NCBI GenBank assembly: GCA_963726825.1
Contig: CAVSDT010000002.1
Span: 1,054,001 to 1,118,000 of the forward strand
Direction: 5' to 3'
DNA from: DATLGB01 sp963726825
GTDB lineage: Bacteria; Actinomycetota; Thermoleophilia; Solirubrobacterales; Solirubrobacteraceae
DNA: 64,000 nucleotides
A program made the translations under genes and the position numbers. The first letter of the stretch is position 1. Each line of letters opens with the position of its first letter. Positions 16,694 to 26,212 of the stretch are shown piece after piece. The notes under the pieces are model-generated. The model was not told the DNA's origin. It searched no databases and worked only from the letters and a program-made list of their open reading frames with translations.

Positions 16694-19600
16694 GTGTTGC
16701 ACCTCCATCGAGCCGAACGCGCGGACACCCTCGTCGAGGCCCTGGGGGCGCACCTGGCCACCCCGCCGCCGGACCCGTTCGCGACGGAGGTCGTGGCCGT
16801 GCCGACGCGGGGCGTCGAGCGCTGGCTCGCGCAGCGGCTGTCGCTCGTGCTGGGGACCACGCCCGGTCGCGCCGACGGCGTCGCCGCCAACGTCGACTTC
16901 CGCTCCCCGCGCGTGCTGACCGAGGGGGCGCTGGCCACGGCGACGGGGCTCGACCCCGACGAGGACCGCTGGAGCGGCGACCGCCCGGTGTGGCCGCTGC
17001 TCGAGGTCGTCGACGCCGCGCTGCAGGAGCCGTGGCTCGAGCCGGTCGCGCAGCACCTCGGCGATCCGCAGGACCCGGCGTCGGCATCGCGGCGCTTCGC
17101 CACGGTGCGCCACATCGCGGGCCTGTTCGCGACCTACGGCAGCGAGCGGCCGGGCCTCGTCCTCGGCTGGGCGGCGGGGGTGGACGGGGACGCGCCGGCA
17201 TGGCAGGCGCAGCTGTGGCGGCGCCTGCGCGCCCGCATCGGCACGCCGAGTCCGGCGGAGCGTCTGCAGGGCGCGTGCGAGCTGATCGCTGCGGAGCCCG
17301 ACACGCTGGCGCTGCCGCCGCGGCTGGCGCTGTTCGGCCTGACGCGCCTGCCCGCCGCCCAGCTGGAGGTCCTGCGCGCCCTCGCCGCCGGCCGCGAGGT
17401 GAACCTGTTCGTCCTGCACCCCTCGCCCGTGCTGTGGGCGAAGGTCAGCGGCGTCCTGGGGGAGGGCCCCCGCGTGCAGCGCCGCGCCGAGGACCCGACG
17501 GACGGGCTCCCGGTCAACCCGCTGCTCGGCTCCTGGGGCCGCGACGCCCGGGAGCTGCAGCTCGTGCTCGCGCAGGACCCGCACGAGGACCACCACCACG
17601 CACCCCCGCCGGCGCCGCCGACGCTGCTCGGGCGGCTGCAGGCGGCGGTGCGCGACGACACGCGCCCGGTCCGCGACGACCCGGAGCGGCCGCTGCTGGC
17701 CCCCGGCGACCGCAGCGTGCAGGTCCACGCCTGCCACGGCCGGGCCCGCCAGGTCGAGGTGCTGCGCGACGAGCTGCTGCATCTGCTCGCGGCCGATCCG
17801 ACGCTCGAGCCGCGCGACGTCGTCGTGATGTGCCCCGACATCGAGACCTACGCGCCGCTCGTCCACGCGACCTTCGGCGCGCTGGACGAGCCCGACGACG
17901 ACGGGGACCCCGACGCGCCGGCGCCCACGGACCGGCCACCCGACCTGCGCGTGCGGCTCGCCGACCGCGCGCTGCGCCAGACGAACCCGCTGCTCGGCGT
18001 CGTCGCCCGCCTGCTCGAGCTCGCCGACGCGCGGCTCACGGTCTCCGAGCTGCTCGAGCTCGCCGACCGCGAGCCGGTCCGGCGCCGCTTCGAGCTCGAC
18101 GACGACGACCTCACCCGGCTCGGGGAGTGGGCGGCGCAAGCCGGCGTGCGCTGGGGCCTGGATGCCGCCCATCGCGCGCCGTACAAGCTCGACCGCATCA
18201 TCGAGGGCACCTGGCGGCGGGGCCTGGACCGGCTGCTGCTCGGCGTGGCGATGCCGGGCGACGACGCGACGCTGTACGCCGGAGCGCTGCCGCTGGCGGA
18301 CGTCGAGAGCGGCTCGATCGAGCTGGCGGGCCGGCTGGCGGAGCTGATCGACCGGCTGCGTGCGGCGGTCGACGCGCTGCGCGACCCCAAGCCACTCGCG
18401 GCCTGGGCCACGGCCATCGGCGCCGCGACGGACGCGATCGCCCGCCCGGCGCGGTCGGAGGCCTGGCAGCGGCTGGCCCTCGGGCGGATCCTCGAGGGGG
18501 CGGTCGCGGACGCCGGGCCCGCAGCGCAGACGGTGCTGTCGCTGGCCGAGGTGCGCGCCCTGCTGGCCGAGCGCCTGCGCGGCCGGCCGACGCGTGCGAA
18601 CTTCCGCACCGGCCAGCTGACGGTCTGCACGCTCGTCCCCATGCGCTCGGTGCCCCACCGGGTCGTCTGCCTGCTCGGCCTCGACGACGGGGCGTTCCCG
18701 CGCACGGCCCCGCGCGACGGGGACGACCTGCTGCTGCGCGACCCGCACGTCGGCGACCGTGACCCGCGGGCGGAGGACCGCCAGCAGCTGCTCGACGCGC
18801 TGATGGCCGCCCGGGAGACCCTCATCGTCACCTACGCGGGCCGCAACGAGCGCACGAACGCGCCGCTCGCCCCGGCCGTCCCGGTCGGCGAGCTGCTCGA
18901 CGCCGTCGACGGGACCGTCCGGTCAGCCGACGGGCGCGCGGCACGCGAGGCGGTGCTCGTCCAGCACCCGCTGCAGCCGTTCGACCCGCGCAACTTCGAG
19001 GCCGGGGCCCTCGGCCGGCCCGCGCCGTCGAGCTTCGATCCGATCGTCCTCGCCGGCGCCCGGGCGCTGACGCGCGAGCGCACGCCGCAGCCGCCGTTCC
19101 TGCTGCAGCCGCTGCCGCCGCTGGGCGCCGGGACGATCGAGCTCGACGCCCTCGTGCGCTGGGTGGAGGCGCCCGTGCGCGCGTTCCTACGCACCCGCCT
19201 CGACGTGTTCGTCGGTGGGTGGGACGACGAGCCCGAGGACCGGCTGCCGGTCGAGCTCGACGGCCTGCAGCGCTTCGGCATCGGCCAGCACGTCGTCGAG
19301 CTGCTCCTGGCCGGCGTCGACCCCGAAGACGCCTACTGGGCGGAGATCGCGCGTGGCGCGCTCCCGCCGGGGGAGCTCGGGCGCCCGCCCATCTCCCAGG
19401 TGATCCCCGTCGCGCAGCGGATCGTCGCCGCGGCGCAGCTGCCGCACGAGCCCGCCTCGGTGGACGTCCGCGCGGTGCTCCCGGGGGGCCGGGAGCTGCG
19501 CGGGACCGTCCCCGACGTGTGCGGCGACACGCTGCGACGCGTCGGCTTCGCCCGCATCGCGCCCAAGCACCGGCTCGCCGCCTGGGTGCGGCTGCTCGCG

Positions 19601-20071
19601 CTGACGGCGGCCGACCCCCGGCGCCCGTGGACGAGCCTGCTCGTCGGGAAGCTGCAGGGCGGTGCCGACGTGCGCCGGGTCGGGCCGCTCGGCGCGACGC
19701 CGCAGGAGCGCGCGGAGGAGGCGGGCCGGCGCCTGGCGGAGCTCGTCGAGCTCTACGACCGCGGCATGTGCGAGCCCGCGCCGCTGGCCTCCAGGACGAG
19801 CGAGGCCTGGGCGTCCACGGCCCTGCGGGGCGGCAAGCCGGCGTTCGCCGCCGCCAGGGCGTGGGAGTCGGGGTTCGAGCGCGACAACGAGGACCGCGAG
19901 CCCGAGCACCGGCTGGTGCACCGCGGCGAGGTGCCGTTCGCCACGCTGCTGGAGGTCCCGGCCGGGGCCGCCGAGAGCGGCCCGGGCTGGAACGAGGACG
20001 AGCCGTCGCGCTTCGGCCGCTGGTCGCAGCGGCTGTGGGCGGGGTTGCTCGCCCACGAGGGGACGGCGTGA
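16694..20071 (+). CDS. recC: Exodeoxyribonuclease V gamma subunit RecC
   Basis: Chi-recognition and scaffold subunit of RecBCD, which processes double-strand breaks. The protein has 1125 residues. VLHLHRAER at the start and TRGVERWLAQRLS near 37-49 are RecC signatures; it is related to inactivated SF1 helicases and the C-terminal part resembles an inactive nuclease domain. I chose GTG 16694 because homology begins there; ATG 16655 would add 13 residues. The stop overlaps the recB start (GTGA). Promoter signals upstream are weak. Confidence 0.9.
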   Translation: MLHLHRAERADTLVEALGAHLATPPPDPFATEVVAVPTRGVERWLAQRLSLVLGTTPGRADGVAANVDFRSPRVLTEGALATATGLDPDEDRWSGDRPVWPLLEVVDAALQEPWLEPVAQHLGDPQDPASASRRFATVRHIAGLFATYGSERPGLVLGWAAGVDGDAPAWQAQLWRRLRARIGTPSPAERLQGACELIAAEPDTLALPPRLALFGLTRLPAAQLEVLRALAAGREVNLFVLHPSPVLWAKVSGVLGEGPRVQRRAEDPTDGLPVNPLLGSWGRDARELQLVLAQDPHEDHHHAPPPAPPTLLGRLQAAVRDDTRPVRDDPERPLLAPGDRSVQVHACHGRARQVEVLRDELLHLLAADPTLEPRDVVVMCPDIETYAPLVHATFGALDEPDDDGDPDAPAPTDRPPDLRVRLADRALRQTNPLLGVVARLLELADARLTVSELLELADREPVRRRFELDDDDLTRLGEWAAQAGVRWGLDAAHRAPYKLDRIIEGTWRRGLDRLLLGVAMPGDDATLYAGALPLADVESGSIELAGRLAELIDRLRAAVDALRDPKPLAAWATAIGAATDAIARPARSEAWQRLALGRILEGAVADAGPAAQTVLSLAEVRALLAERLRGRPTRANFRTGQLTVCTLVPMRSVPHRVVCLLGLDDGAFPRTAPRDGDDLLLRDPHVGDRDPRAEDRQQLLDALMAARETLIVTYAGRNERTNAPLAPAVPVGELLDAVDGTVRSADGRAAREAVLVQHPLQPFDPRNFEAGALGRPAPSSFDPIVLAGARALTRERTPQPPFLLQPLPPLGAGTIELDALVRWVEAPVRAFLRTRLDVFVGGWDDEPEDRLPVELDGLQRFGIGQHVVELLLAGVDPEDAYWAEIARGALPPGELGRPPISQVIPVAQRIVAAAQLPHEPASVDVRAVLPGGRELRGTVPDVCGDTLRRVGFARIAPKHRLAAWVRLLALTAADPRRPWTSLLVGKLQGGADVRRVGPLGATPQERAEEAGRRLAELVELYDRGMCEPAPLASRTSEAWASTALRGGKPAFAAARAWESGFERDNEDREPEHRLVHRGEVPFATLLEVPAGAAESGPGWNEDEPSRFGRWSQRLWAGLLAHEGTA

Positions 20072-23000
20072 CCGCGCGCCCGTTCGACCTGACCGGCCCG
20101 CTGCCGACGGGGCTCGTCGTCCTCGAGGCCAGCGCCGGCACCGGGAAGACCTACGCCATCGCCGCGCTGGTGGCCCGCTACGTCGCCGAGGGCCGGGCGC
20201 GGCTGCAGGACCTGCTCGTCGTCACGTTCACCCGCGCGGCCACCGGCGAGCTGCGCGACCGCGTGCGCGAGCGGCTCGTCGCGATCGCCGAGGACCTCGA
20301 TCGCGTACTCGAGGGCCGCGGGGCCCCGGGCGACGAGGTCACCGCGCTGCTGGCCGTCGGCGACCCGGCCGAGGTGCTGACCCGCCGCGACCGGCTGCGG
20401 CGTGCCCTGGCCGACTTCGACGCCGCGACGATCGCGACCACGCACGGGTTCTGCGAGGAGGCGCTCGCGTCGTTGGGCATCGCCGCCGACGCCGACCGCG
20501 AGGCGACGTTCACCGAGAACGTCGACGACCTGCTCGAGGAGGTCGTCGACGACCTGTACGTGCGCAAGTACGCCGGGACGCAGACGCCCGACTTCACCCG
20601 CGGGGAGGCGGGGACCATCGCCGCGGCGGCGGTCGGCAACCCGCTGGCGCCGATCGTGCCCGACCCTCGCGGGGCCGAGGGGATCGGCGCGCTGCGCAGC
20701 CGCCTCGCGCTCGCGGTGCGCCGGGAGCTCGACGAGCGCAAGCGCCGGCTCGCCGTCGTCACCTACGACGACCTGCTCACCCGGCTGGACACGACGCTGA
20801 CCGCCAGCGCCGACGCGGTGGCGCGGCTGCGTGAGCGCTTCTCGATCGTCCTCATCGACGAGTTCCAGGACACCGACCCGGTGCAGTGGGACATCATCCG
20901 CACGGCGTTCCGCCACGACGGCGGCACGCTCGTGCTCATCGGCGACCCGAAGCAGGCGGTCTACGCGTTCCGCGGCGCCGACGTCTACGCCTACCTGCGC
21001 GCCGCCGGCGACGCCGGCGGGGTGGGGGCGAGCCAGACGCTCGACACCAACTGGCGCAGCGACGCGGTCTACGTCGAGGCGTGCGACCGGCTGCTGCGGG
21101 GCTCGGCGCTCGGCCACACCGGGATCCGCCACCGGCCGGTCAAGGCCGCGCCGCCGCACCACGGCCGACGGCTGCACGGTGCGCCGCAGCCGGCGCCGCT
21201 GCGCATCCGCATCGTCGAGCGCGAGGACCTGCCCCAGTGGAAGGGCAACCCCACGGTCGGCGCGGTGCGCGAGCAGATCGCGGCCGACCTCGCGGGGGAC
21301 GTGGTCGCGCTGCTGGCGGCCGGTGCCACGATCGAGCAGCGCGACGCGGCAGGTGGAACGACCGGCAGCGCCCCGGTGGCGCCCGCGGACGTCGCGGTGC
21401 TCGTGCGCCGCAACCGCGACCTCGAGGCGGTCCGCGGGGCGCTCGAGGCGCGCGGCGTCCCGGCGGTCGTTACCGGGGCGGGCAGCGTCTTCGCGGCCGA
21501 GGCGGCGCAGGACTGGCGCCGGCTGCTCGCGGCGCTCGAGCGCCCGTCGGGGATCGGCCCGGCGCACAGCGCGGCGCTGACGGCCTTCCTGGGCTGGAGC
21601 GCGGCGGACGTCGCGCTCGCGTCGGAGGAGGACTGGGAGGTCGTGCACGCGCGGCTGCACCGCTGGGCACGGGTGCTGCGTGACCGGGGCGTGGCGGCGC
21701 TGATGGAGACGATGACCCTGACGGGGCGGCTGCCCGAGCGGATGCTCGCCCGCCCCGACGGCGAGCGCCACCTGACCGACCTGCGCCACCTCGCGCAGCT
21801 GCTGCACGAGGCCGCCGGCCGCGAGTCGCTCGGGGTCACCGCGCTGGCGCAGTGGCTCAAGCGGCGCGTGGACGAGGCACAGGGCGACGGCGACGAGGAG
21901 CGCACCCGGCGGCTGGAGTCCGACGCCGCCGCCGTGCAGGTGATGACGGTCCATCGCGCCAAGGGGCTGGAGTTCCCGGTCGTCTACCTCCCTTCGCTGT
22001 GGGAGACGCTGTGGGAGGGCCCGCAGGACCGGCCGGTCGCCTTCCACGATCCGGACAACGACGACCGGCGCACCCTCGACGTCGGCCTCGACGGCCGCGC
22101 GTACATGGACCACCGCGACCAGGCGCGCGCGGAGGACCGGGGCGAGGAGCTGCGCCTGCTCTACGTGGCGCTGACCCGCGCCCGCCACCAGGCGATCGTG
22201 TGGTGGGCCGGGACGGGGACGAGTCGCAACTCCGCTCTGAGCCGGCTCGTGTTCGACCGCGCAGCGGACGGGACGGTGCCGGCCGGCGGCAGTGCCGTGC
22301 CCTCCGACGGCGCCGCGCGCGCGGCGTTCGCGGCGCTCGCCCCACCCGACGTGATCGCGGTCGAGACCTCCCGCGTGGCCGGCGGCAGCCACCGCTCCGG
22401 GCCCCGCACGGGGGTGGCGCTCGGCGTCGCCCACTTCGGCCGCACGCTGGACGGCGCCTGGCGCCGCACGTCCTTCAGCGATCTCACCGCCGGCACCTAC
22501 GAGGCCCGCGTGGCGTCCGAGCCGGAGGAGGCGGCGCTGACCGACGAGCCGGACGGGCCCGCGATCGGCGCCGCGGCCGGCGGGCCGGGCGCCGCCGTCG
22601 ACGACACGCCCGCGCGCGATCCGGACGCCGACCTGCGGGCGGCGCCGGCCGCGCTCGCCGACATGCCCGTCGGCACCCGGGTCGGCACGGCGATCCACGC
22701 GATCCTCGAGGCGACGGACTTCGCGGCTGCCGACATCGACGCCGAGCTCGCCGCGCGGCTGGACCAGACGCCGGGCACGGACGTCCTCGGCGAGCGCGCG
22801 CCGGTCGTCGCCGGGCTGCGCGGGGTGCTCGAGACCCCGCTCGGCCCGCTCGTCGGCGGTGGCCGGCTGCGCGACGTCGACCGCGCCGACCGCCTCGACG
22901 AGCTCGCCTTCGAGCTGCCGCTGCTCGGCGGGGAGGACCCGACGGGCAGACTGGACCTGCCCGCCGTCGGCGCGCTGCTGCGCGCGACGCTCGACGCCGG

Positions 23001-23457
23001 CGATCCGCTGCGCCCCTACGCCGAGCGCCTGTCGGATCCGGCGCTGCGCCAGGGGGTGCGCGGCTTCCTGACGGGCTCGATCGACCTCGTGCTGCGCACC
23101 CACCTCGGTGCCGAGCCCCGCTTCGCCGTCGTGGACTTCAAGACGAACTGGCTCGCCCCGCCGGAGGAGGCGCTCACCGCCTGGCACCACCGGCCGGCGG
23201 CGCTGGCGCGGGAGATGGTCCACCACCACTACGCCCTCCAGGCGCTGCTGTACTCGGCCGCGCTGCACCGCTACCTGCGCTGGCGCCTACCGGGCTATGA
23301 CCCCGCGACGCACCTCGGCGGGGTGCTGTACCTGTTCCTGCGCGGGATGACGGGCGCCGGCACGCCGACCGTCGGCGGCGTGGCGTGCGGCGTCTTCTCG
23401 TGGCGGCCCCCGACCGCGCTCGTCACCGGCCTCAGCGACCTGCTGGACCGCGGATGA
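20068..23457 (+). CDS. recB: Exodeoxyribonuclease V beta subunit RecB (helicase-nuclease)
   Basis: 1129 residues. SF1A helicase motifs: Walker A ASAGTGKT at 21-28, DEFQDTDP near 265, GDPKQAVYAFRGAD, VMTVHRAKGLEFP near 625, and LLYVALTRAR near 696. The C-terminal nuclease domain has GTAIHAILE near 873, the metal-binding VVDFKTN near 1021, and a later QxxxY-type motif (YALQALLYS). All catalytic residues I would expect are present. GTG overlaps the recC stop and its own stop overlaps the recD start, giving a tightly coupled operon. Confidence 0.95.
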   Translation: MTARPFDLTGPLPTGLVVLEASAGTGKTYAIAALVARYVAEGRARLQDLLVVTFTRAATGELRDRVRERLVAIAEDLDRVLEGRGAPGDEVTALLAVGDPAEVLTRRDRLRRALADFDAATIATTHGFCEEALASLGIAADADREATFTENVDDLLEEVVDDLYVRKYAGTQTPDFTRGEAGTIAAAAVGNPLAPIVPDPRGAEGIGALRSRLALAVRRELDERKRRLAVVTYDDLLTRLDTTLTASADAVARLRERFSIVLIDEFQDTDPVQWDIIRTAFRHDGGTLVLIGDPKQAVYAFRGADVYAYLRAAGDAGGVGASQTLDTNWRSDAVYVEACDRLLRGSALGHTGIRHRPVKAAPPHHGRRLHGAPQPAPLRIRIVEREDLPQWKGNPTVGAVREQIAADLAGDVVALLAAGATIEQRDAAGGTTGSAPVAPADVAVLVRRNRDLEAVRGALEARGVPAVVTGAGSVFAAEAAQDWRRLLAALERPSGIGPAHSAALTAFLGWSAADVALASEEDWEVVHARLHRWARVLRDRGVAALMETMTLTGRLPERMLARPDGERHLTDLRHLAQLLHEAAGRESLGVTALAQWLKRRVDEAQGDGDEERTRRLESDAAAVQVMTVHRAKGLEFPVVYLPSLWETLWEGPQDRPVAFHDPDNDDRRTLDVGLDGRAYMDHRDQARAEDRGEELRLLYVALTRARHQAIVWWAGTGTSRNSALSRLVFDRAADGTVPAGGSAVPSDGAARAAFAALAPPDVIAVETSRVAGGSHRSGPRTGVALGVAHFGRTLDGAWRRTSFSDLTAGTYEARVASEPEEAALTDEPDGPAIGAAAGGPGAAVDDTPARDPDADLRAAPAALADMPVGTRVGTAIHAILEATDFAAADIDAELAARLDQTPGTDVLGERAPVVAGLRGVLETPLGPLVGGGRLRDVDRADRLDELAFELPLLGGEDPTGRLDLPAVGALLRATLDAGDPLRPYAERLSDPALRQGVRGFLTGSIDLVLRTHLGAEPRFAVVDFKTNWLAPPEEALTAWHHRPAALAREMVHHHYALQALLYSAALHRYLRWRLPGYDPATHLGGVLYLFLRGMTGAGTPTVGGVACGVFSWRPPTALVTGLSDLLDRG

Positions 23458-25340
23458 CCGTCGACGCCCTCGATCCGCTGGCCGTCTCGCGGGCGATCGC
23501 GGCGCCCGCGCGGCTGCGCGAGTTCAACGCGGCGGGGGTCCTCCACGCCGCCGACGTCCACGTCGCCGTGCGCCTCGCGCACCGGGTCGAGGAGGCGCGC
23601 CCGGAGGTCCTGCTCGCGATCGCCCTCGCCGTCCGCGGGCCGCGGCTCGGGCATGTGCTCACCGACCTCGCGACGATCCACTCGACCGCGACGGGGGACA
23701 AGGACACCCCCGACGACCTCGACCTGGGCGCCCTCGCCTGGCCTGACCCGGACACCTGGCCCGCGCTCGTCGCGTCGAGCCCGCTGGTGGCCGTCGGCGA
23801 GGACGATCCGGGGCCCGCCCCGCTGCGGCTGGTCGACTCGCGCCTGTACCTCGACCGCTACTGGCGCGAGGAACGGGCGGTCGCCGCCGACCTCGTGTCG
23901 CGCCGCGACGCGCTTGCCCCGGGCGTCGGGGACGACGTCCTCGCGGCCGGCCTCGGCCGGCTGTTCCCGGTCGCAGGAAGCACGGCGGCGCCCGGCACCG
24001 CGACCGCGACCGCCGGCGCCGGCGCCGCGCCCCCGGACGCCGCCCAGCGCCGCGCGGCCGAGGCCGCGGTCCGGCGGCACCTCGCGGTCATCGCCGGCGG
24101 CCCCGGCACGGGCAAGACGACCACCGTCGCGAAGGTCGCGGCGCTGCTCATCGAGCAGGCGCTCGCGGCGGGGCGCCCGCTGCCGCAGCTCGTGCTGGCG
24201 GCGCCGACCGGCAAGGCCGCCGCCCGCATGCAGGAGGTCGTCCACCAGGCCGCGGAGCAGCTGCCGGTCGACGCGCCGGTGCGGGCGGCGCTGCTCGACC
24301 TGCGCGCGCTCACGCTCCACCGCCTGCTCGGGTGGCGCCCCGGCGCGCGCGGGCGCTTCCGCCACGACCGCGCCAACCGGCTCCCGCACGACGGCGTGAT
24401 CGTCGACGAGACGTCGATGGTCCCGCTGTCGCTCATGGCGCGGCTGCTCGAGGCCGTGCGCGACGACGCCCGGCTGGTGCTCGTCGGCGATCCCGGGCAG
24501 CTGAGCTCGGTCGAGGCCGGGGCGGTGCTCGGCGACGTCGTCGGCCCAGGCGGCCCGGAGGGCGAGGCGGCAGGCATCGTCGTGCTCGACACGGGCTGGC
24601 GCTTCGGGGGCGCGATCGCGCGGCTCGCGGCGGCCATCCGCGCCGGGGACGCGACGGACGCCGTGGCCGCGCTGCGCGAGGGCGCCGGCATCACCTGGAT
24701 CGAGGCGGACGCCGCCGAGGCCGAGGCGCCGGCGCTCGGGCCGGTCCGCGAGGCGGTGATCGCCGCGGCGGCCGGCGTGATCGGCGCCGCGCGCGGCGGC
24801 GACGCGGAGGGGGCGCTGGCGGGCCTCGACGCCTTCCGCCTCCTGTGCGCGCACCGGACCGGCCCGCACGGCGTCGACGGGTGGCTGCGCCGGATCGAGG
24901 CGTGGCTGGCCGTCGCGGTCCCCGGCTTCACGCCCGACGGCGGCTTCTACGCGGGGCGCCCGCTGCTCGTGACCGAGAACGACTACGGCCTGCGGCTCTT
25001 CAACGGCGACACGGGCGTCGTCGTCGGCGCGCCGGGTGAGCGGGTCGCGGCGGCCTTCCGCCGCGCCGACGGCGTCGTCCGGCTCAGCCCGACCCGCCTG
25101 GCGACCGTCGAGACGGTGTACGCGATGACGATCCACAAGAGCCAGGGCTCGCAGTTCCGCACCGCCGCCGTGGTCCTGCCCGACGAGCACTCGCGCATCC
25201 TCAGTCGCGAACTGCTCTACACCGCCGTCACCCGCGCCCAGGACCGGCTGGTGCTGGTCGGCACGGAGGCCGTGGTGCGCGCGGCCGTCGAGCGTCCCGT
25301 CGCGCGGGCGTCGGGCCTGCGCCGGCGACTGTGGGCGTGA
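23454..25340 (+). CDS. recD: Exodeoxyribonuclease V alpha subunit RecD (5'-3' helicase)
   Basis: 628 residues, SF1B helicase. Walker A GGPGTGKTTT near residue 214, Walker B VIVDETSM near 315, GDPGQLSSVEAG near 345, TIHKSQGSQF near 560 and LYTAVTRAQ near 588. The N-terminal about 150 residues match the RecB-contacting domain of RecD rather than the longer RecD2 type. The ATG overlaps the recB stop (ATGA). Together with recB and recC it completes a RecBCD set. Confidence 0.95.
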   Translation: MTVDALDPLAVSRAIAAPARLREFNAAGVLHAADVHVAVRLAHRVEEARPEVLLAIALAVRGPRLGHVLTDLATIHSTATGDKDTPDDLDLGALAWPDPDTWPALVASSPLVAVGEDDPGPAPLRLVDSRLYLDRYWREERAVAADLVSRRDALAPGVGDDVLAAGLGRLFPVAGSTAAPGTATATAGAGAAPPDAAQRRAAEAAVRRHLAVIAGGPGTGKTTTVAKVAALLIEQALAAGRPLPQLVLAAPTGKAAARMQEVVHQAAEQLPVDAPVRAALLDLRALTLHRLLGWRPGARGRFRHDRANRLPHDGVIVDETSMVPLSLMARLLEAVRDDARLVLVGDPGQLSSVEAGAVLGDVVGPGGPEGEAAGIVVLDTGWRFGGAIARLAAAIRAGDATDAVAALREGAGITWIEADAAEAEAPALGPVREAVIAAAAGVIGAARGGDAEGALAGLDAFRLLCAHRTGPHGVDGWLRRIEAWLAVAVPGFTPDGGFYAGRPLLVTENDYGLRLFNGDTGVVVGAPGERVAAAFRRADGVVRLSPTRLATVETVYAMTIHKSQGSQFRTAAVVLPDEHSRILSRELLYTAVTRAQDRLVLVGTEAVVRAAVERPVARASGLRRRLWA

Positions 25341-25348
25341 GGGACGGG

Positions 25349-25354
25349 TACGTC
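25349..25354 (+). promoter_or_regulatory. Putative -10 element (TACGTC) for the dipeptidase gene
   Basis: TACGTC ends 8 bases before ATG 25363 and 5 before GTG 25360, so the transcript would be leaderless or nearly so. Confidence 0.35.
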
Positions 25355-25362
25355 CGCTCGTG

Positions 25363-26176
25363 ATGCGCGCTCTCGCCTCTGGTCTCGTGGCCGTCTCGGC
25401 CGCCCTCCTGCTCGCCCTCCCGGCCCACGCCGCCTCCGCGGCAGCGCCACCCGAGGGCAGCTTCGTCTCGGTCAAGGACGCGATCCCGTCCGTCATCGTC
25501 GAGACCCGCTACCGCACCCGCCACAACTTCATCGGCGAGCCGATCGACGGCTACCGCGACGACGTCTGCCTCGTCACGACCCAGACGGCCGCCGCGCTCG
25601 GGCGGGTCCAGCGCCGCGTGCGCAAGCGGGGCTACACGCTCAAGCTCTACGACTGCTACAGGCCGCAACGCGCCGTCGATCAGTTCGTCGCCTGGGCCAA
25701 GCGCCTCAGGGACACCCGGACCAAGGCGGAGTTCTATCCGCGCGTCGACAAGTCCCGGTTGTTCAAGCAGGGCTACATCGCGGCGAGGTCCGGCCACAGC
25801 CGCGGCTCGACCGTCGACCTGACGCTCGTCAAGCGCCCCGCCGCCCGGCAGGAGCGCTACGTCCGGGCCCGGCAGGTCGACTGCGCCGCGCCGCGGGGCG
25901 TCCGCTTCGGCGACAACTCGATCGACATGGGCACCGGCTACGACTGCCTCGACCCGCTGTCGCACCCCTTCAACGGCCGCGTCACCGGCAGACAGCGGGC
26001 CAACCGGCTCAAGCTGCGCCACGCGATGGTCAGGGCGGGCTTCACCCCGCTCCCGAACCGAGTGGTGGCACTTCACGCTCGCCGACGAGCCGTTCCCGGA
26101 GCGCTACTTCGACTTCCCGGTCGCCCGGAGCTCCATCCGCCAGGCGACGGCGGTACAATCCCGACCGAAGAAGTAG
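25363..26176 (+). CDS. Secreted VanX-like D-Ala-D-Ala dipeptidase (M15D), frameshifted
   Basis: Signal peptide of about 25 residues (ALLLALPAHAASA). The M15D core follows: YRTRHNFIGEP, KLYDCYRPQRAVDQF, the zinc-ligand region SGHSRGSTVDLTL, and DMGTGYDCLDP. The final motif EWWHFTL is in the +1 frame: an extra C at 26058-26059 (AACCGAG) shifts the frame and the true stop is TAG 26174-26176. Corrected length is 270 residues. If uncorrected, the frame runs on out of register into metY and the last zinc ligand is lost. Such enzymes act on peptidoglycan dipeptides; no vanA/H genes are nearby, so resistance is not implied. Confidence 0.75.
26154..26159 (+). promoter_or_regulatory. Putative metY -10 element (TACAAT)
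   Basis: TACAAT lies inside the end of the dipeptidase gene and gives a leader of about 45 bases to metY. The leader contains AGGAG (26200-26204) as Shine-Dalgarno and is too short for a SAM riboswitch. Confidence 0.5.
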
Positions 26177-26212
26177 GAAAGCCGCCGAACGCCGACAGCA
26201 GGAGCCCACACC

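Noticed and set aside
26160..26212. Possible second SAM riboswitch before metY
   Set aside because: The leader is about 45 bases and lacks the GGCCCGA and CAACC aptamer cores.
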